Position numbers and translations under genes: made by a program. A stretch of 64,000 nucleotides of DNA, taken from positions 1 through 64,000 of the forward strand of contig CACWPM010000027.1 in the NCBI GenBank assembly GCA_902762795.1. The letters are read 5' to 3'. This DNA comes from Fibrobacter succinogenes. GTDB lineage: Bacteria > Fibrobacterota > Fibrobacteria > Fibrobacterales > Fibrobacteraceae. The notes beneath the pieces were generated by a model. It saw nothing but the letters and a program-made list of their open reading frames with translations. It was not told the origin of the DNA and ran no database searches. Positions 7,249-17,670 of the stretch are shown in pieces (position 1 is the first letter of the stretch; every line of letters begins with the position of its first letter).

Positions 7249-9078
7249 ATGGTAAAAAGAAAAAGGACGATAGAACCCAAATACAAGCGATTGAGCCGCA
7301 TCTACTATAACAGGATGTTCCCTCGCAGGCAAGATGCTATTCAGGTGGCGTGGTCTGTAGCGGCGGGCGTCTTTATTGGCATTTGGCCGACGATTGGTGT
7401 CGCCATTATTTTGACGGTTGCGTTCTGTGCGCTTTTCCGGTTGCCGAAGGTGCCGGGGATTGTTTCGTCGTTTGTGGCAAACCCGCTGACTCAGTTCGGT
7501 TTTTTCTATCCGACAGGTTACATGCTCGGGTGCAAGATTGTCCATCCTGAAGCGATTAAGTTTGACTTTTTGGAAGAATTCCAGGGGCTTTCGTTCAAAA
7601 ATTTCACTACCGTTATCGGGCATTTGTGGAATGACGCCGCAGACCACCTGCTTGCGTTCATGATTGGCATCACAATTGTCGCTGCGATTGGCGGAGTCAT
7701 CTTCTTTTTTCTAGCTTATTTCATCGTAAGTTACAGAAAGAAAAAATGGATTGCGGCAAAGACGGGTTATATCCATAACTTGATTGCCGAAGATGAAGTT
7801 TTAATCAAAGAAGCTCACAAAGGAAAGAAACCTATGATGCACATTTTCCCGTTCAAGGCTTTGCGTCCGGTGAACCCGGCTGAAGCCGAGACTATCTCTG
7901 CGCTCCCTTACGACGTGATGAACCGCGCCGAAGCCAAGGCCATGGCCGAGGGCTTGCCGCATTCTTATTTGCGCGTGACCCGTGCCGAACTCGAACTTCC
8001 GGATTCCGTTGACGCTTACGATCCGAAGGTTTATGCTCACGCTCGCGAAAACCTGGACAAGATGATCGAAGACGGCGTGATTGCTTTCGACAAGAAGCCC
8101 TGCCTCTATGTCTATCGCCAGACGATGAATGGTCGTGAACAGTATGGCCTTGTGTGCTGCGTTCCGGCTGCTGATTATTTCAATGGCATTATCAAGAAGC
8201 ACGAGCTTACCCGCGCTGACAAGGAAGAAGACCGTCTGCGTCATGTGCTCGCCACCAACGCCAACACCGGTCCGGTGTTCCTTACGTATCGCGACAACGG
8301 CCAGTTCGATATCTTCGGGGCCGTGACCAAGCGCAAGCCTGTTTATGACTTCGTGAGCAAGGGAGACGGCTTTGGCCACACGGTTTGGGTCATCGACGAC
8401 GATGCCGAAATCGAAGCTATCCGTAAATCCTTCGAATCTGTGCCGGTGAGCTACATCGCCGATGGTCACCACCGCAGTGCCGCCGGTGCCCGTGCCGCTA
8501 GCTACCGCGCCGAACAGAACCCGAACAACACGGGTAACGAAGAATACAACCGTTACCTCGCGATTCTCTTCCCGAGCACGCAGCTCAAGATTCTCGATTA
8601 CAACCGCGTGCTCAAGGACTTGAACGGCCGTACGCCGGAACAGCTCATGGAAGAATTGAAGAAGGTGTTCGATATCGCTGAACTCGATTCTATGCAGAGC
8701 CCCTCTAAGCAGAACCAGGTGAACTTCTACATGGGTGGCAAGTGGTACGCCTGCACGTTCAAGGACAAGTACCTCAAGAACTTGGGTCCGGTCGATAGCC
8801 TTGATGTGGCTCTCCTCCAGAAGCTCGTGCTGGGTCCGCTTTTCGATATTGACGATCCGCGTACTTCCAAGCGTATCGACTTTGTCGGCGGCATCCGTGG
8901 CCTCGGCGAACTCGTAAAGCGCGTCGATAGCGGTGAATGCGCATGCGCATTTGCGATGTACCCGACCACGCTCGACCAGCTGATGAACATTGCCGACGCT
9001 GGCGCAATCATGCCGCCGAAGAGCACTTGGTTCGAACCGAAGCTCCGCGACGGTCTCTTGGTCCACACGCTCGACTAA
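7249..9078 (+). CDS. DUF2062-DUF1015 fusion protein
   Basis: 609 residues. Residues 1-180 match DUF2062 membrane proteins: basic N-terminus, RRQDAIQVAWSVAAGVFIGI, NPLTQFGFFYPTGY and a final hydrophobic helix at about 143-162. Residues about 196-609 match DUF1015: FPFKALRPVNPAEA, SALPYDVMNRAEA, SYLRVTRAE and YIADGHHRSAAGARAA. The DGHHR motif recalls ParB/sulfiredoxin-fold kinases such as SerK, but activity is unproven. Codon use changes at the junction: the DUF1015 half is rich in favoured codons, and ATG codons at 7834 and 7837 follow AAAGGAAAG, so a separate soluble DUF1015 protein may also be made. The gene is isolated and ends at a strong terminator (9170-9197). Confidence 0.8.
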   Translation: MVKRKRTIEPKYKRLSRIYYNRMFPRRQDAIQVAWSVAAGVFIGIWPTIGVAIILTVAFCALFRLPKVPGIVSSFVANPLTQFGFFYPTGYMLGCKIVHPEAIKFDFLEEFQGLSFKNFTTVIGHLWNDAADHLLAFMIGITIVAAIGGVIFFFLAYFIVSYRKKKWIAAKTGYIHNLIAEDEVLIKEAHKGKKPMMHIFPFKALRPVNPAEAETISALPYDVMNRAEAKAMAEGLPHSYLRVTRAELELPDSVDAYDPKVYAHARENLDKMIEDGVIAFDKKPCLYVYRQTMNGREQYGLVCCVPAADYFNGIIKKHELTRADKEEDRLRHVLATNANTGPVFLTYRDNGQFDIFGAVTKRKPVYDFVSKGDGFGHTVWVIDDDAEIEAIRKSFESVPVSYIADGHHRSAAGARAASYRAEQNPNNTGNEEYNRYLAILFPSTQLKILDYNRVLKDLNGRTPEQLMEELKKVFDIAELDSMQSPSKQNQVNFYMGGKWYACTFKDKYLKNLGPVDSLDVALLQKLVLGPLFDIDDPRTSKRIDFVGGIRGLGELVKRVDSGECACAFAMYPTTLDQLMNIADAGAIMPPKSTWFEPKLRDGLLVHTLD

Positions 9079-9459
9079 TTGCTCGTGGGGTGCGCGGCGC
9101 GTTGCATGAGAATGTGCAGCACTGGCGCTCAAAAATGCGCGACCTTGCCTAAAGCGAAATTGAAAAAGGCACTCGAAGTTTTTCGGGTGTTTTTTTTATG
9201 CCTGTTGTGTTTCGCTGGGAATGGGCTTGATGTGCATATTTCTGTTTCACAAAACTTTTATTTTTATGATTTCGCAAACGGTTGTTTGCAAAATGAACCT
9301 GTTTTTTGTTTTCCTGATTTTTTGATTCTAGATTTCATGTTATACAGTTGGAATGCCAGGAAAATGAATTTAGAGCGAAAAAGTAGATGGGCCAAATTTC
9401 TGATTTTGCTTCGCTTAACGGTCTTATGGAAGTTCAGAAATTTTAAGCTTTGGTAAGGG
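9079..9459. other. Intergenic region between convergent genes
   Basis: It contains the terminator at 9170-9197 and otherwise AT-rich sequence. A 125-codon frame across it has no ribosome binding site, overlaps the terminator and has an unlikely composition, so I do not call it. Confidence 0.55.
9170..9197 (+). terminator. Intrinsic terminator of the DUF2062-DUF1015 gene
   Basis: CACTCGAA (9170-9177) pairs with TTCGGGTG (9182-9189), one wobble and a 4-base loop, followed by eight T residues. Confidence 0.85.
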
Positions 9460-10374
9460 CTATTTCCCTTTCTTGACCATTTTGAAAAATCTTTTTACTC
9501 GTGCAACCTGATTGTCTATTTTCTTTTGGAATTTGTTCGCAACCTTGTTTGCCCGGCCTAGAATGCGATTCTTGGTAAAGTATCCAATTTCTCTGGAGTC
9601 GGCGCAATGGTTTGCTTTTTCGCAAATCAGATAGTAACAGTCTTCTGGTACAACGTAAAAAGAAATTTTGGAGGAATCCTTGGCGTTGTACAATTCTCGC
9701 TTGATGTGTATGGGGGTGTTGCCTGGTTCCGCAAGGAATATTTGAAGTTCTACAAGAAAACGGTCTTGCCATGGCATGTAATCGATTTCTTGTAGACTTA
9801 CAAGACGGTTCCCGAGTTTGGTGGAACCGATGCGTTCGATGGGCATTTCTCGGTTCCCTTGCCAAAGGCTCGACTTGACGTAGAATTTTTCGTTCTGCTC
9901 GTGCATGAGCGAAATCAAGTAATCTTGTTCTACATCGTTTAATTTATCAAAAAATAGCGTGTCGCCTTTGTGCGGAATGTAAATGCTGCGCGTTTCGATA
10001 AAAGCGTCTTCGCCATTCCATTTGAAATTGCGGTGTGGCGTGTAGACTTTTCCGTTGTTTGTGATTGTGATGGAATCGCCCGGAGTGCCGAGTACTCGAC
10101 GAACCATGTTGTCCTGGTTTCGCATGATGCCCCAGACAAAGTCTCCGTCTTGGATCTTTTCGGTACAGCGGGGGAGCTTGCACATCCACAAAACGTTGTT
10201 TTTCTTGAATTTTGGGTGCAGGGAATTGTCCTGCATGCGCACCGGTTCCAGCACATAATAGCGAACGCCAATCATCATGGCTAGTATAACACCGAGAATA
10301 AAGACTAGGAAAAACACGTGCGCCCTGGAATGGCGTCGTTGCAATGACTTGACTTTACGATCGAGTGCTGACAT
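9460..10374 (-). CDS. Signal peptidase I homologue (S26) lacking the catalytic lysine
   Basis: 304 residues. One N-terminal transmembrane helix (about 20-41) precedes a periplasmic S26 domain. The serine box is DNSLHP, with the presumed nucleophile Ser51 in place of the usual SMxP. The lysine box, normally [YV]KRxxGxPGD, reads MVRRVLGTPGD, putting Arg92 where the general-base Lys belongs. The late box DSREIG is present. Between them is a long insertion (about 105-245). The gene lies 16 bases after lepA on the same strand, the classical lepA-lepB order, so it should be the housekeeping signal peptidase by position. The Lys-to-Arg change suggests altered or lost catalysis, with another paralogue doing the main job. 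The C-terminus is basic. Confidence 0.82.
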   Translation of the reverse strand: MSALDRKVKSLQRRHSRAHVFFLVFILGVILAMMIGVRYYVLEPVRMQDNSLHPKFKKNNVLWMCKLPRCTEKIQDGDFVWGIMRNQDNMVRRVLGTPGDSITITNNGKVYTPHRNFKWNGEDAFIETRSIYIPHKGDTLFFDKLNDVEQDYLISLMHEQNEKFYVKSSLWQGNREMPIERIGSTKLGNRLVSLQEIDYMPWQDRFLVELQIFLAEPGNTPIHIKRELYNAKDSSKISFYVVPEDCYYLICEKANHCADSREIGYFTKNRILGRANKVANKFQKKIDNQVARVKRFFKMVKKGK

Positions 10375-10390
10375 TCTCTACAAACTACAA

Positions 10391-12211
<1,821 letters not shown>

Positions 12212-12352
12212 ATTAAAATGTTGAAGAGTTTTTGCATAAATATAGAAATCTTGTGCCTGTTTTATGGTACTTGCTGTGAACCCTTTAAAAAAAAACTATA
12301 TTCTAGCCTACAAATTATTCTTGTAGAACGATATAACTACGGAAGTTAAGTT

Positions 12353-12877
12353 TTGTTAAAAAAGCTCATTTTTTGCAGTGCCCTGTGTCTTGCCGCAAAC
12401 GCTTTTGCTGCGGGAAAAGTTATTAACAAGGATTACACGGGGGTTTCCCAAATTCTTGCCGAGATAACAACTCATGAGGGGAAAATTGTGGTGGACTTGA
12501 ATTTCAAGGCCGCTCCGAATACTGTTGCGAACTTTGTGGAACTCGCCAATGCAGGGTTCTATAACGGTCTTGTCTTTCATCGTGTTATTCAGGGGTTCAT
12601 GATCCAAGGGGGCGATCCGAATGGAGATGGAACGGGGGGGCCTGGTTATACCATTGATGACGAGAAAAACGATCTCAAGCATGAGACGGGTGTGATTTCT
12701 ATGGCGAACAGAGGGCCGGATACCGGTGGCTCGCAATTCTTCATTACGCAGCTCCCGCAGCCGCATTTGGATGGAAAGCATACGGTATTTGGCAAGGTTA
12801 TTGAAGGACACGACGTTGTTTGTCGCATTGATATTGACGATCCGATTTTAAACATTAAAATTGTGGAAAAGAAGTAA
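12353..12877 (+). CDS. Periplasmic cyclophilin-type peptidyl-prolyl isomerase
   Basis: 174 residues from a TTG start, chosen because GGAAG (12341-12345) lies 7 bases upstream and the signal peptide ([17 protein letters not shown]) begins directly there. The cyclophilin core is complete: [45 protein letters not shown] and [12 protein letters not shown]. These include the catalytic Arg, the Gln/Phe pair and the His of the proline pocket. It should catalyse cis-trans isomerisation of prolyl bonds during folding of exported proteins. It ends 2 bases before the next ATG, so the two genes are probably cotranscribed. Confidence 0.92.
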   Translation: MLKKLIFCSALCLAANAFAAGKVINKDYTGVSQILAEITTHEGKIVVDLNFKAAPNTVANFVELANAGFYNGLVFHRVIQGFMIQGGDPNGDGTGGPGYTIDDEKNDLKHETGVISMANRGPDTGGSQFFITQLPQPHLDGKHTVFGKVIEGHDVVCRIDIDDPILNIKIVEKK

Positions 12878-12879
12878 AT

Positions 12880-13941
12880 ATGAGTTCCAAAAAAACGACA
12901 TCTAAGGCGCCTGCAAAGGCGAGTGCTTCTGAAAAAAAATCTGCAAAGCCCGCACCGGCCAAGAAACCCGCTGTAAAATCGGCTCATGCACCGGCGAAAA
13001 AGGCTGCGCCAGCTAAGGCTCCGACGAAGTCTGCTCCGGCCAAGAAACCTGCTACGAAGGCTGCCCCTGCTTCGACGAAAAAGGTTTCGGAAAAGGCTGC
13101 ACCGGCTAAGGCAGCTCCGGTGAAAAAGCCTGTCGCAAAAAAAGAAGCTCCGGCGAAAAAGGAACCCGTAAAGGCGGTAAAGGCTGCGCCTGCTGCTACG
13201 AAACCGGCTTCTAAGCCTGCTGCTGAAGTTCCAAAAAAGAACGCGTCGGCAAAGAAGGCTGGACCGGCAGTCGAGGCCAGAGCTACGAGCGCTTCGAAAA
13301 AAGCCGCTGAAAAAGAAATTGAAAAGACGGTTGTTAAAGAACCGGCAAAGGAAGCTGTTGAAAAGGTTTCCGAAAAATCTCACGAAAAAGTGGAAGTTGT
13401 TGAAAAAGTGGAAGTGAAAAAATCTATTTCGAAATCTGATTATCCTTATGCTGTTTTGCTTGAAGGCGGTAAGAAACCTTGCAAGTTCATTATGTTTGTC
13501 GAAATTGACGAACAGGAAGAACGCGCCAACAAGAAGAAAGTGACTTCAGAAATGAAGAATCTCGAAAAGAAGCCTACTTCTGCTATCCGTCACAAGATTT
13601 CTCTTGCTGAAGAAACGCAGGAAGAATTGACGGAACGTATCTTGAAGGAACTTGAAGAACAGAATGCCGCGTTTACGCGTGAAGCGGCGACGCAGATTTG
13701 CACTCGCTGCAACAAGAATCTCGTGTCTCCGGAATTCTGGGTCGATAAACATCTTGGTTACTGCGAAGAATGTGCCGCTATTTTGCACTTGGGCCAGTCC
13801 AAGGAAGCCCGCAAGGTGGAATACCAGTTGGGCGCCATGGGCGGTGATTCTTTGGACGAAGTGGAGGACGACGATATCGAAGGACCGGATGCAGCAGCTT
13901 TGAAGGAAGCTGAAGAAGAACTCGCCGATTTCGACGATTAA
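12880..13941 (+). CDS. Lys/Ala/Pro-rich protein with C-terminal Cys4 zinc knuckle
   Basis: 353 residues. Residues 1-185 are a low-complexity tail of K, A and P (repeats such as APAKKPA, KAAPAK), like histone H1-like or AlgP-type DNA-binding tails. The C-terminal half is ordered and acidic: a short beta segment (YAVLLEGGKKPCKFIMFVEI), a helical stretch, then Cys274-x2-Cys277 and Cys295-x2-Cys298, and a DE-rich end. The Cys4 arrangement recalls DksA/TraR or small zinc ribbons but lacks a clear DksA coiled-coil tip, so I give no family. A nucleic-acid or RNA-polymerase associated role is inferred. It follows the cyclophilin gene by 2 bases. Confidence 0.75.
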   Translation: MSSKKTTSKAPAKASASEKKSAKPAPAKKPAVKSAHAPAKKAAPAKAPTKSAPAKKPATKAAPASTKKVSEKAAPAKAAPVKKPVAKKEAPAKKEPVKAVKAAPAATKPASKPAAEVPKKNASAKKAGPAVEARATSASKKAAEKEIEKTVVKEPAKEAVEKVSEKSHEKVEVVEKVEVKKSISKSDYPYAVLLEGGKKPCKFIMFVEIDEQEERANKKKVTSEMKNLEKKPTSAIRHKISLAEETQEELTERILKELEEQNAAFTREAATQICTRCNKNLVSPEFWVDKHLGYCEECAAILHLGQSKEARKVEYQLGAMGGDSLDEVEDDDIEGPDAAALKEAEEELADFDD

Positions 13942-14241
13942 TATGTCATCCTGGAAGCGAAGCGTAGGGACAACCTTAAAAGTCGAGTATGCCCCAAGGC
14001 GAAAATGCCTTAAGGCGAGAGATGCAAGATTGCTTGCTATCTTATATCCGAGCCAATAGCATGATGCGAAGCATCAATGCCTCGACCGTGCTTGCACGGG
14101 CATGCCCCATCCATAATTTCTCGTTTTGCCCTTGTGTCGGAAATTTTTTAAGTTGTATAAAGTAAAAACCGAGGTTCGGCGCCTCGGCTTTTTGTTGTTA
14201 CGTCATGACGGACATGATCCGTCATCTTTAAATGGAATAAA
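13942..14241. other. Intergenic region with hairpins between convergent genes
   Basis: It contains GATGC-GAA-GCATC (14063-14075), CCGTGC-TT-GCACGG (14086-14099), the terminator at 14169-14193 and a perfect 8-bp stem ATGACGGA/TCCGTCAT (14205-14225). No coding potential is seen. Confidence 0.55.
14165..14193. terminator. Bidirectional intrinsic terminator between the zinc-knuckle gene and lexA
   Basis: CCGAGG (14169-14174) pairs with CCTCGG (14182-14187). It is flanked by AAAAA on the left and CTTTTT on the right, so each convergent transcript sees a T-tract. Confidence 0.8.
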
Positions 14242-14895
14242 CTAATTCACTTTTCGCATGACGCCGATGACGCGGCCTGCAATGGAAAAGTCTTTTTTGT
14301 TGTTTACGATAATCGGCTTGTACTTCGGGTTTGCCGGGCGTAGCTCAACGTGGTCGGCGCTTGGGTGATAGTACTTGACGGTTGCTTCGTTGTCGATTTG
14401 AGCAACAACGATTTCGCCAAGGTCGGCAGTCTTTTGCTGACGTGCAAAGATCAAGTCTCCGTCAAAAATTCCAGCGTTAATCATGGAATCACCTTTGACG
14501 CGCAGCGCAAAGACGTCGCTACGGCAGGCGAGAAAGTCGCGGTCGATTGTGACAGTACCTTCGAGGTTCTGGACGGCTAGAATGGGTGTACCGGCGGCAA
14601 CGCGACCGACTATTGGGATTTCGATAGTGTTGCTTGCAGTTTCCTTGCCGACTTCGTTATTATCGTTCAAAATTTCAATACCGCGGCTCAGGCGCGGAGA
14701 ACGGTTGATGTAGCCTTTCTTGATCAGGGCGGCGAGAATGGAACGTACGCCGTTTGTCGAAGAAATGTCGAAGTGGTTGCCGATTTCGCGAACGGTGGGC
14801 GGCATGTGGTTTTCCTTGGAATACTTTTTGATGTATTCGTAGATTTCCTCTTGTCTAGCCGTCATTTCTTTGCGCTTTTCATTGATATTTTCCAT
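14242..14895 (-). CDS. lexA: LexA SOS repressor
   Basis: 217 residues. The N-terminal winged helix-turn-helix (about 11-72) reads [23 protein letters not shown] and [15 protein letters not shown]. The S24 peptidase domain has the Ala101-Gly102 self-cleavage bond in GRVAAGTP, the nucleophile Ser137 in KGDSMI and the general base Lys174 in ATVKYY. RecA-ssDNA would trigger autocleavage and derepress the SOS regulon in the cytoplasm. The gene is single and autoregulated through an operator lying within its own promoter (14940-14968). GAGAGGC precedes the ATG. Activity-determining residues are all present. Confidence 0.97.
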   Translation of the reverse strand: MENINEKRKEMTARQEEIYEYIKKYSKENHMPPTVREIGNHFDISSTNGVRSILAALIKKGYINRSPRLSRGIEILNDNNEVGKETASNTIEIPIVGRVAAGTPILAVQNLEGTVTIDRDFLACRSDVFALRVKGDSMINAGIFDGDLIFARQQKTADLGEIVVAQIDNEATVKYYHPSADHVELRPANPKYKPIIVNNKKDFSIAGRVIGVMRKVN

Positions 14896-14939
14896 GGTTT
14901 GCCTCTCGTCATAAAGGTTTCTGGAACTTTAACAATATA

Positions 14940-14968
14940 AATATAATGCACAACTGGGCAATTGTCAA
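14940..14968 (-). promoter_or_regulatory. lexA promoter with embedded LexA box
   Basis: On the minus strand TTGACA (14968-14963) and TATATT (14945-14940) are separated by exactly 17 bases. The spacer carries TGCCC-AGTT-GTGCA (14960-14947), which fits the TGCNC-N4-GTGCA operator reported for F. succinogenes LexA. Repressor bound here would block RNA polymerase. The box is about 52 bases upstream of the lexA ATG. Confidence 0.88.
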
Positions 14969-15104
14969 TATTTTCAGTGCACAAAAGTGAAGTTTTTTGT
15001 TTTTTTTACTTTTTATATGCCGTGTATGGGTTCCGTTACGTATAAAATTGTATATTTCGGCTAATGTTGGAATGTTGATTATTGCTTTGCAATAAGGTGA
15101 ATTT

Positions 15105-16160
15105 ATGAATATTCAAAATTTGTCTTTAATCCGATCGGCTGTAGTGCTATTGTCGTTTTCGATTTTGATGCTTGCTTGCGAAGACAGTTCTACTAGCAGT
15201 AGCCTTGATATGCAGACGGATCAGTCCAGTAGCTCAAAGCTTGTAGCTCCTGCCAGTTCTGATGAAAATGAAAAGTTGTTGTCCAGCAGCAGTGAAAAAC
15301 GGGAGCCGGCTTCTTGCAGTAGCGAGATTGGAACAAAGTCTGCCTCTAGCAGTAGTTTCGTCAATAAGAAGCCTTCGTCGAGCAGTATGGAGACTTGTTA
15401 TAAAGAGGGAATGGCTAAAGTCACGCTTAAGAGTGTCGAAAACATCAAAATAGAATGCCCGAACAGCTTGACTTATTACAATAGGGATTTGCAGATATTC
15501 TATAAGTGCGAAGGGGCTGCTTTGATTGAATTTGATATGCCGCCTTGCGAAAGCGATGGCCCCGTTTCAAGTTCTTCTGGGGCGTCGAGTTCGTCCATTG
15601 CGCCTTCTGGACATGGGTATGGGACGTTACTGGATAATCGCGATGGCAAAAGTTACAAGACAGTTGTTGTTGGAAACGAAACATGGATGGCCGAAAACTT
15701 GAATTTTTACAAGAGTTTGGACGGTTCTATTGTTTTGGATTCGACGTTTTGCTATGACGATATCTTGAGCAACTGCGAAAAGTATGGGCGCTTGTATCAA
15801 GAAGAAGACGCAGTCAAGGCTTGTCCTGAAGGCTGGCGGGTGCCTACAGAAGAGGAATGGGCTTATTTGCGGAATACGGTGAAGGCTGAAAATGGCGTGG
15901 AAGACGTTAATGTTCCTTTGCGCGCTGTTGGCGCCTGGGAAGACAATGTCCCTGCGACGAATGCGAGCGGCTTTTCGGCTGTTCCGGCGGGTTACCGTAC
16001 CAAGAGCGGAATTTATGATGGGGAAGGGACTAGGGCTTATTTCTGGGGTGAAAATAATATGCTGTATTACGGGTGGATTCTTTCGAGGCAGTATGAGCTG
16101 GATAAGGAATCGTTAATCCGAGGCTATTATGCGTATTCCGTACGTTGCATTATGGAGTAA
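15105..16160 (+). CDS. FISUMP-domain lipoprotein
   Basis: 351 residues. The signal peptide ends in the lipobox LMLAC, and AAGGTG lies 6 bases before the ATG. A Ser-rich linker (about 30-100) surrounds a small Cys-containing segment (about 95-155, ETCYKEGMAKV through EFDMPPCES) that is absent from the 5593 paralogue. The FISUMP domain (about 175-351) has DGKSYKTVVVGNETWMAENL, CEKYGRLYQEEDA, CPEGWRVPTEEEW, GFSAVPAGYR and SVRCIME. It is expected at the outer membrane or cell surface. It is divergent from lexA and has no obvious operon partner. Confidence 0.87.
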   Translation: MNIQNLSLIRSAVVLLSFSILMLACEDSSTSSSLDMQTDQSSSSKLVAPASSDENEKLLSSSSEKREPASCSSEIGTKSASSSSFVNKKPSSSSMETCYKEGMAKVTLKSVENIKIECPNSLTYYNRDLQIFYKCEGAALIEFDMPPCESDGPVSSSSGASSSSIAPSGHGYGTLLDNRDGKSYKTVVVGNETWMAENLNFYKSLDGSIVLDSTFCYDDILSNCEKYGRLYQEEDAVKACPEGWRVPTEEEWAYLRNTVKAENGVEDVNVPLRAVGAWEDNVPATNASGFSAVPAGYRTKSGIYDGEGTRAYFWGENNMLYYGWILSRQYELDKESLIRGYYAYSVRCIME

Positions 16161-16258
16161 ACGAAGCTTCCATAATGCGAGCTTGTCTGATTTTTTTTTG
16201 AAATTTTTTGATATTTTACTTAAATTTTGAGCGATTTTTTGCTATATTTGGAGCAATT

Positions 16259-16332
16259 CGGGGTGTAGCTCAGCCTGGTAGAGCGTCTGCTTTGGGAGCA
16301 GAATGTCGTCAGTTCGAATCTGGCTACCCCGA
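16259..16332 (+). tRNA. tRNA-Pro (anticodon TGG)
   Basis: A 74-base cloverleaf: acceptor CGGGGTG/TACCCCG (one G-U) with discriminator A, D-arm GCTC...GAGC, anticodon arm TCTGC-TTTGGGA-GCAGA, and T-arm GTCAG-TTCGAAT-CTGGC. No CCA is encoded. The TGG anticodon reads proline CCN codons. A TATATT at 16243-16248 is close upstream and may belong to its promoter. The gene is followed at once by a terminator and by copies of its own 3' end. Confidence 0.96.
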
Positions 16333-16376
16333 TACACAAAGAGCCGCCCCGTAGGGGTGGCTCTTTGTGTATTTAT
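16332..16376 (+). terminator. Long terminator hairpin after tRNA-Pro
   Basis: A perfect 14-bp stem, ATACACAAAGAGCC (16332-16345) with GGCTCTTTGTGTAT (16359-16372), encloses a GCCCC-GTA-GGGGT inner stem, followed by a short T-rich stretch. Confidence 0.8.
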
Positions 16377-16387
16377 GTAGTCAGTGA

Positions 16388-16905
16388 GAACTGACGAAGT
16401 CAGTTCGATTAAAACCGGCGAGAGCATAGCGAACCTTGCCGGTTTTAAGCCTTGACTTGAGCGCAGCTCAAGCAAGCCCGGAGGGCAAAACGCGAAACGA
16501 AGTGAGTGTTTTGGCAATCTGGCACCCCCGAGACAAAAAGCCCCCTTGTGGGGTCGTTTTGTGTATTTGGAGGGGTGCCAGAACGAACAGCGAAGCCAGT
16601 TCGACAAAATCCGCCAATGTTTGAACGGAGAGAAAACGGATGGTGGATTTTGCGCTGCACGCGTGCGTGCAGCCCGTAGGGGCCGAGCCACTCGGCGTAG
16701 CCGAATAGGGGCGAGAACATTAAAACCGTCGAGAGCGAAGCGAACGCAGCCGTTTTTAAGCCTTGACTTGAGCGCAGCTCAAGCAAGCCCGAAGGGCAAA
16801 ACACGAAACGAAGTGAGTGTTTTGGCCATCTGGCTACCTCGATAATCAATCGGGGCCAGTGCAGCCAATCTGGTTTTCCCGATATTCATTCTGGCTACCC
16901 CGTAC
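16388..16905. repeat. Tandem array of partial tRNA-Pro tails with a 123-base repeat
   Basis: Two near-identical 123-base units (16409-16531 and 16720-16842) start TTAAAACCG and contain a CTTGAG/CTCAAG inverted repeat. Each runs into a degenerate tRNA-Pro 3' end (ATCTGGCACCCCCGA; ATCTGGCTACCTCGA). Further partial tails occur at about 16867-16882 and 16890-16901. The first decayed tail is followed by an ACAAAA/TTTTGT hairpin resembling the true tRNA terminator. A GAACTGAC-GAA-GTCAGTTC hairpin is at 16388-16406. This looks like repeated duplication, or use as an attachment site, of the tRNA 3' end. No integrase gene is nearby. Confidence 0.7.
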
Positions 16906-16918
16906 GATTTCCAAGCAA

Positions 16919-16954
16919 AAAAATCTCCGCAACACGAGTGTTACGGAGATTTTT
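16919..16954. terminator. Terminator hairpin closing the tRNA-tail array
   Basis: AAAAATCTCCG (16919-16929) pairs with CGGAGATTTTT (16944-16954), with an inner AACAC-GA-GTGTT stem. A- and T-rich arms allow use from either strand. Confidence 0.75.
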
Positions 16955-17061
16955 GTTGTTTGGGGGATATGTCCCTAATATAGTTATTCAATATTCGTAA
17001 TAAATTGATTTTTACTTCGCAAAATGGTATATCTGTATCGATTGTGTTTCTGCAATTCTAA

Positions 17062-17619
17062 TCAAAATCCCTTGCTGATTATTTCTTCAATTCCCAGTAA
17101 TGCTAAGATGATTTCCGTGATTATAATACACCAGAAGGCAATTGGATGGGCGGCTTTATGGATAACTCCTCCTCGTATGCTAGTGCGCTTGTCTATTAAA
17201 CCCGCGTATGCAAAACAGAAAAGAGTTATAGATATAAAAGGCATCCCTAAAGACAGGCCATTTTCATTTTTTGCAGGAAGAAGCAAAAATCCAGGCACAA
17301 TTGATATAAAACCAATGCACCGAATAACTGCTGATTTTGTGTGTGGCTTCTTTTGAAATTCTTCTTCTAGTCTATTGTTTAATTCTTCCGTTGGAATCAA
17401 ACTGATGGGGGTTTTGTCTTGTTCGTTAATGTAGTTTGAGTCTAGTTCTCGAATTCGATTTTCAACAATTTTCACCCGTTCTGGAGAGTCGTCCGCTTTG
17501 AAAGGATCATCTCGAATGAGACTGAGAATATCGTATAATTCTTCCAGCGGGAGCTGGCGAATTTTTTCTTCGTAATCTTTGAGATATTCTTGAGTGAAAG
17601 GCATACTCCCAATATACAA
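17062..17619 (-). CDS. Hypothetical membrane protein
   Basis: 185 residues, family not recognised. The N-terminal half (about 1-95) is charged and helical (LPLEELYDILSLIRDDP, RVKIVENRIRELDSN). The C-terminal half holds three hydrophobic segments (about 97-112, 122-140, 157-178). A second ATG at residue 6 (17604) has GGGAG too close to it, so the first ATG is kept with low certainty. It lies next to the tRNA-Pro tail array, a position typical of accessory genes, and its codon use is AT-rich. Confidence 0.6.
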   Translation of the reverse strand: MYIGSMPFTQEYLKDYEEKIRQLPLEELYDILSLIRDDPFKADDSPERVKIVENRIRELDSNYINEQDKTPISLIPTEELNNRLEEEFQKKPHTKSAVIRCIGFISIVPGFLLLPAKNENGLSLGMPFISITLFCFAYAGLIDKRTSIRGGVIHKAAHPIAFWCIIITEIILALLGIEEIISKGF

Positions 17620-17670
17620 AAATCCCCGCGCTCTTTATTCGCGGGGAAAGGAGAGTAGAGCTTAAATATT

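Noticed and set aside
7801-9132. A 443-codon open frame on the minus strand opposite the DUF1015 half
   Set aside because: Same effect of strong codon bias; the sense protein has recognisable DUF1015 motifs and the antisense one has none.
16388-16905. Prophage or integrative element at tRNA-Pro
   Set aside because: Tail repeats fit old attachment sites, but there is no integrase, excisionase or phage gene in the window, so only a repeat is called.
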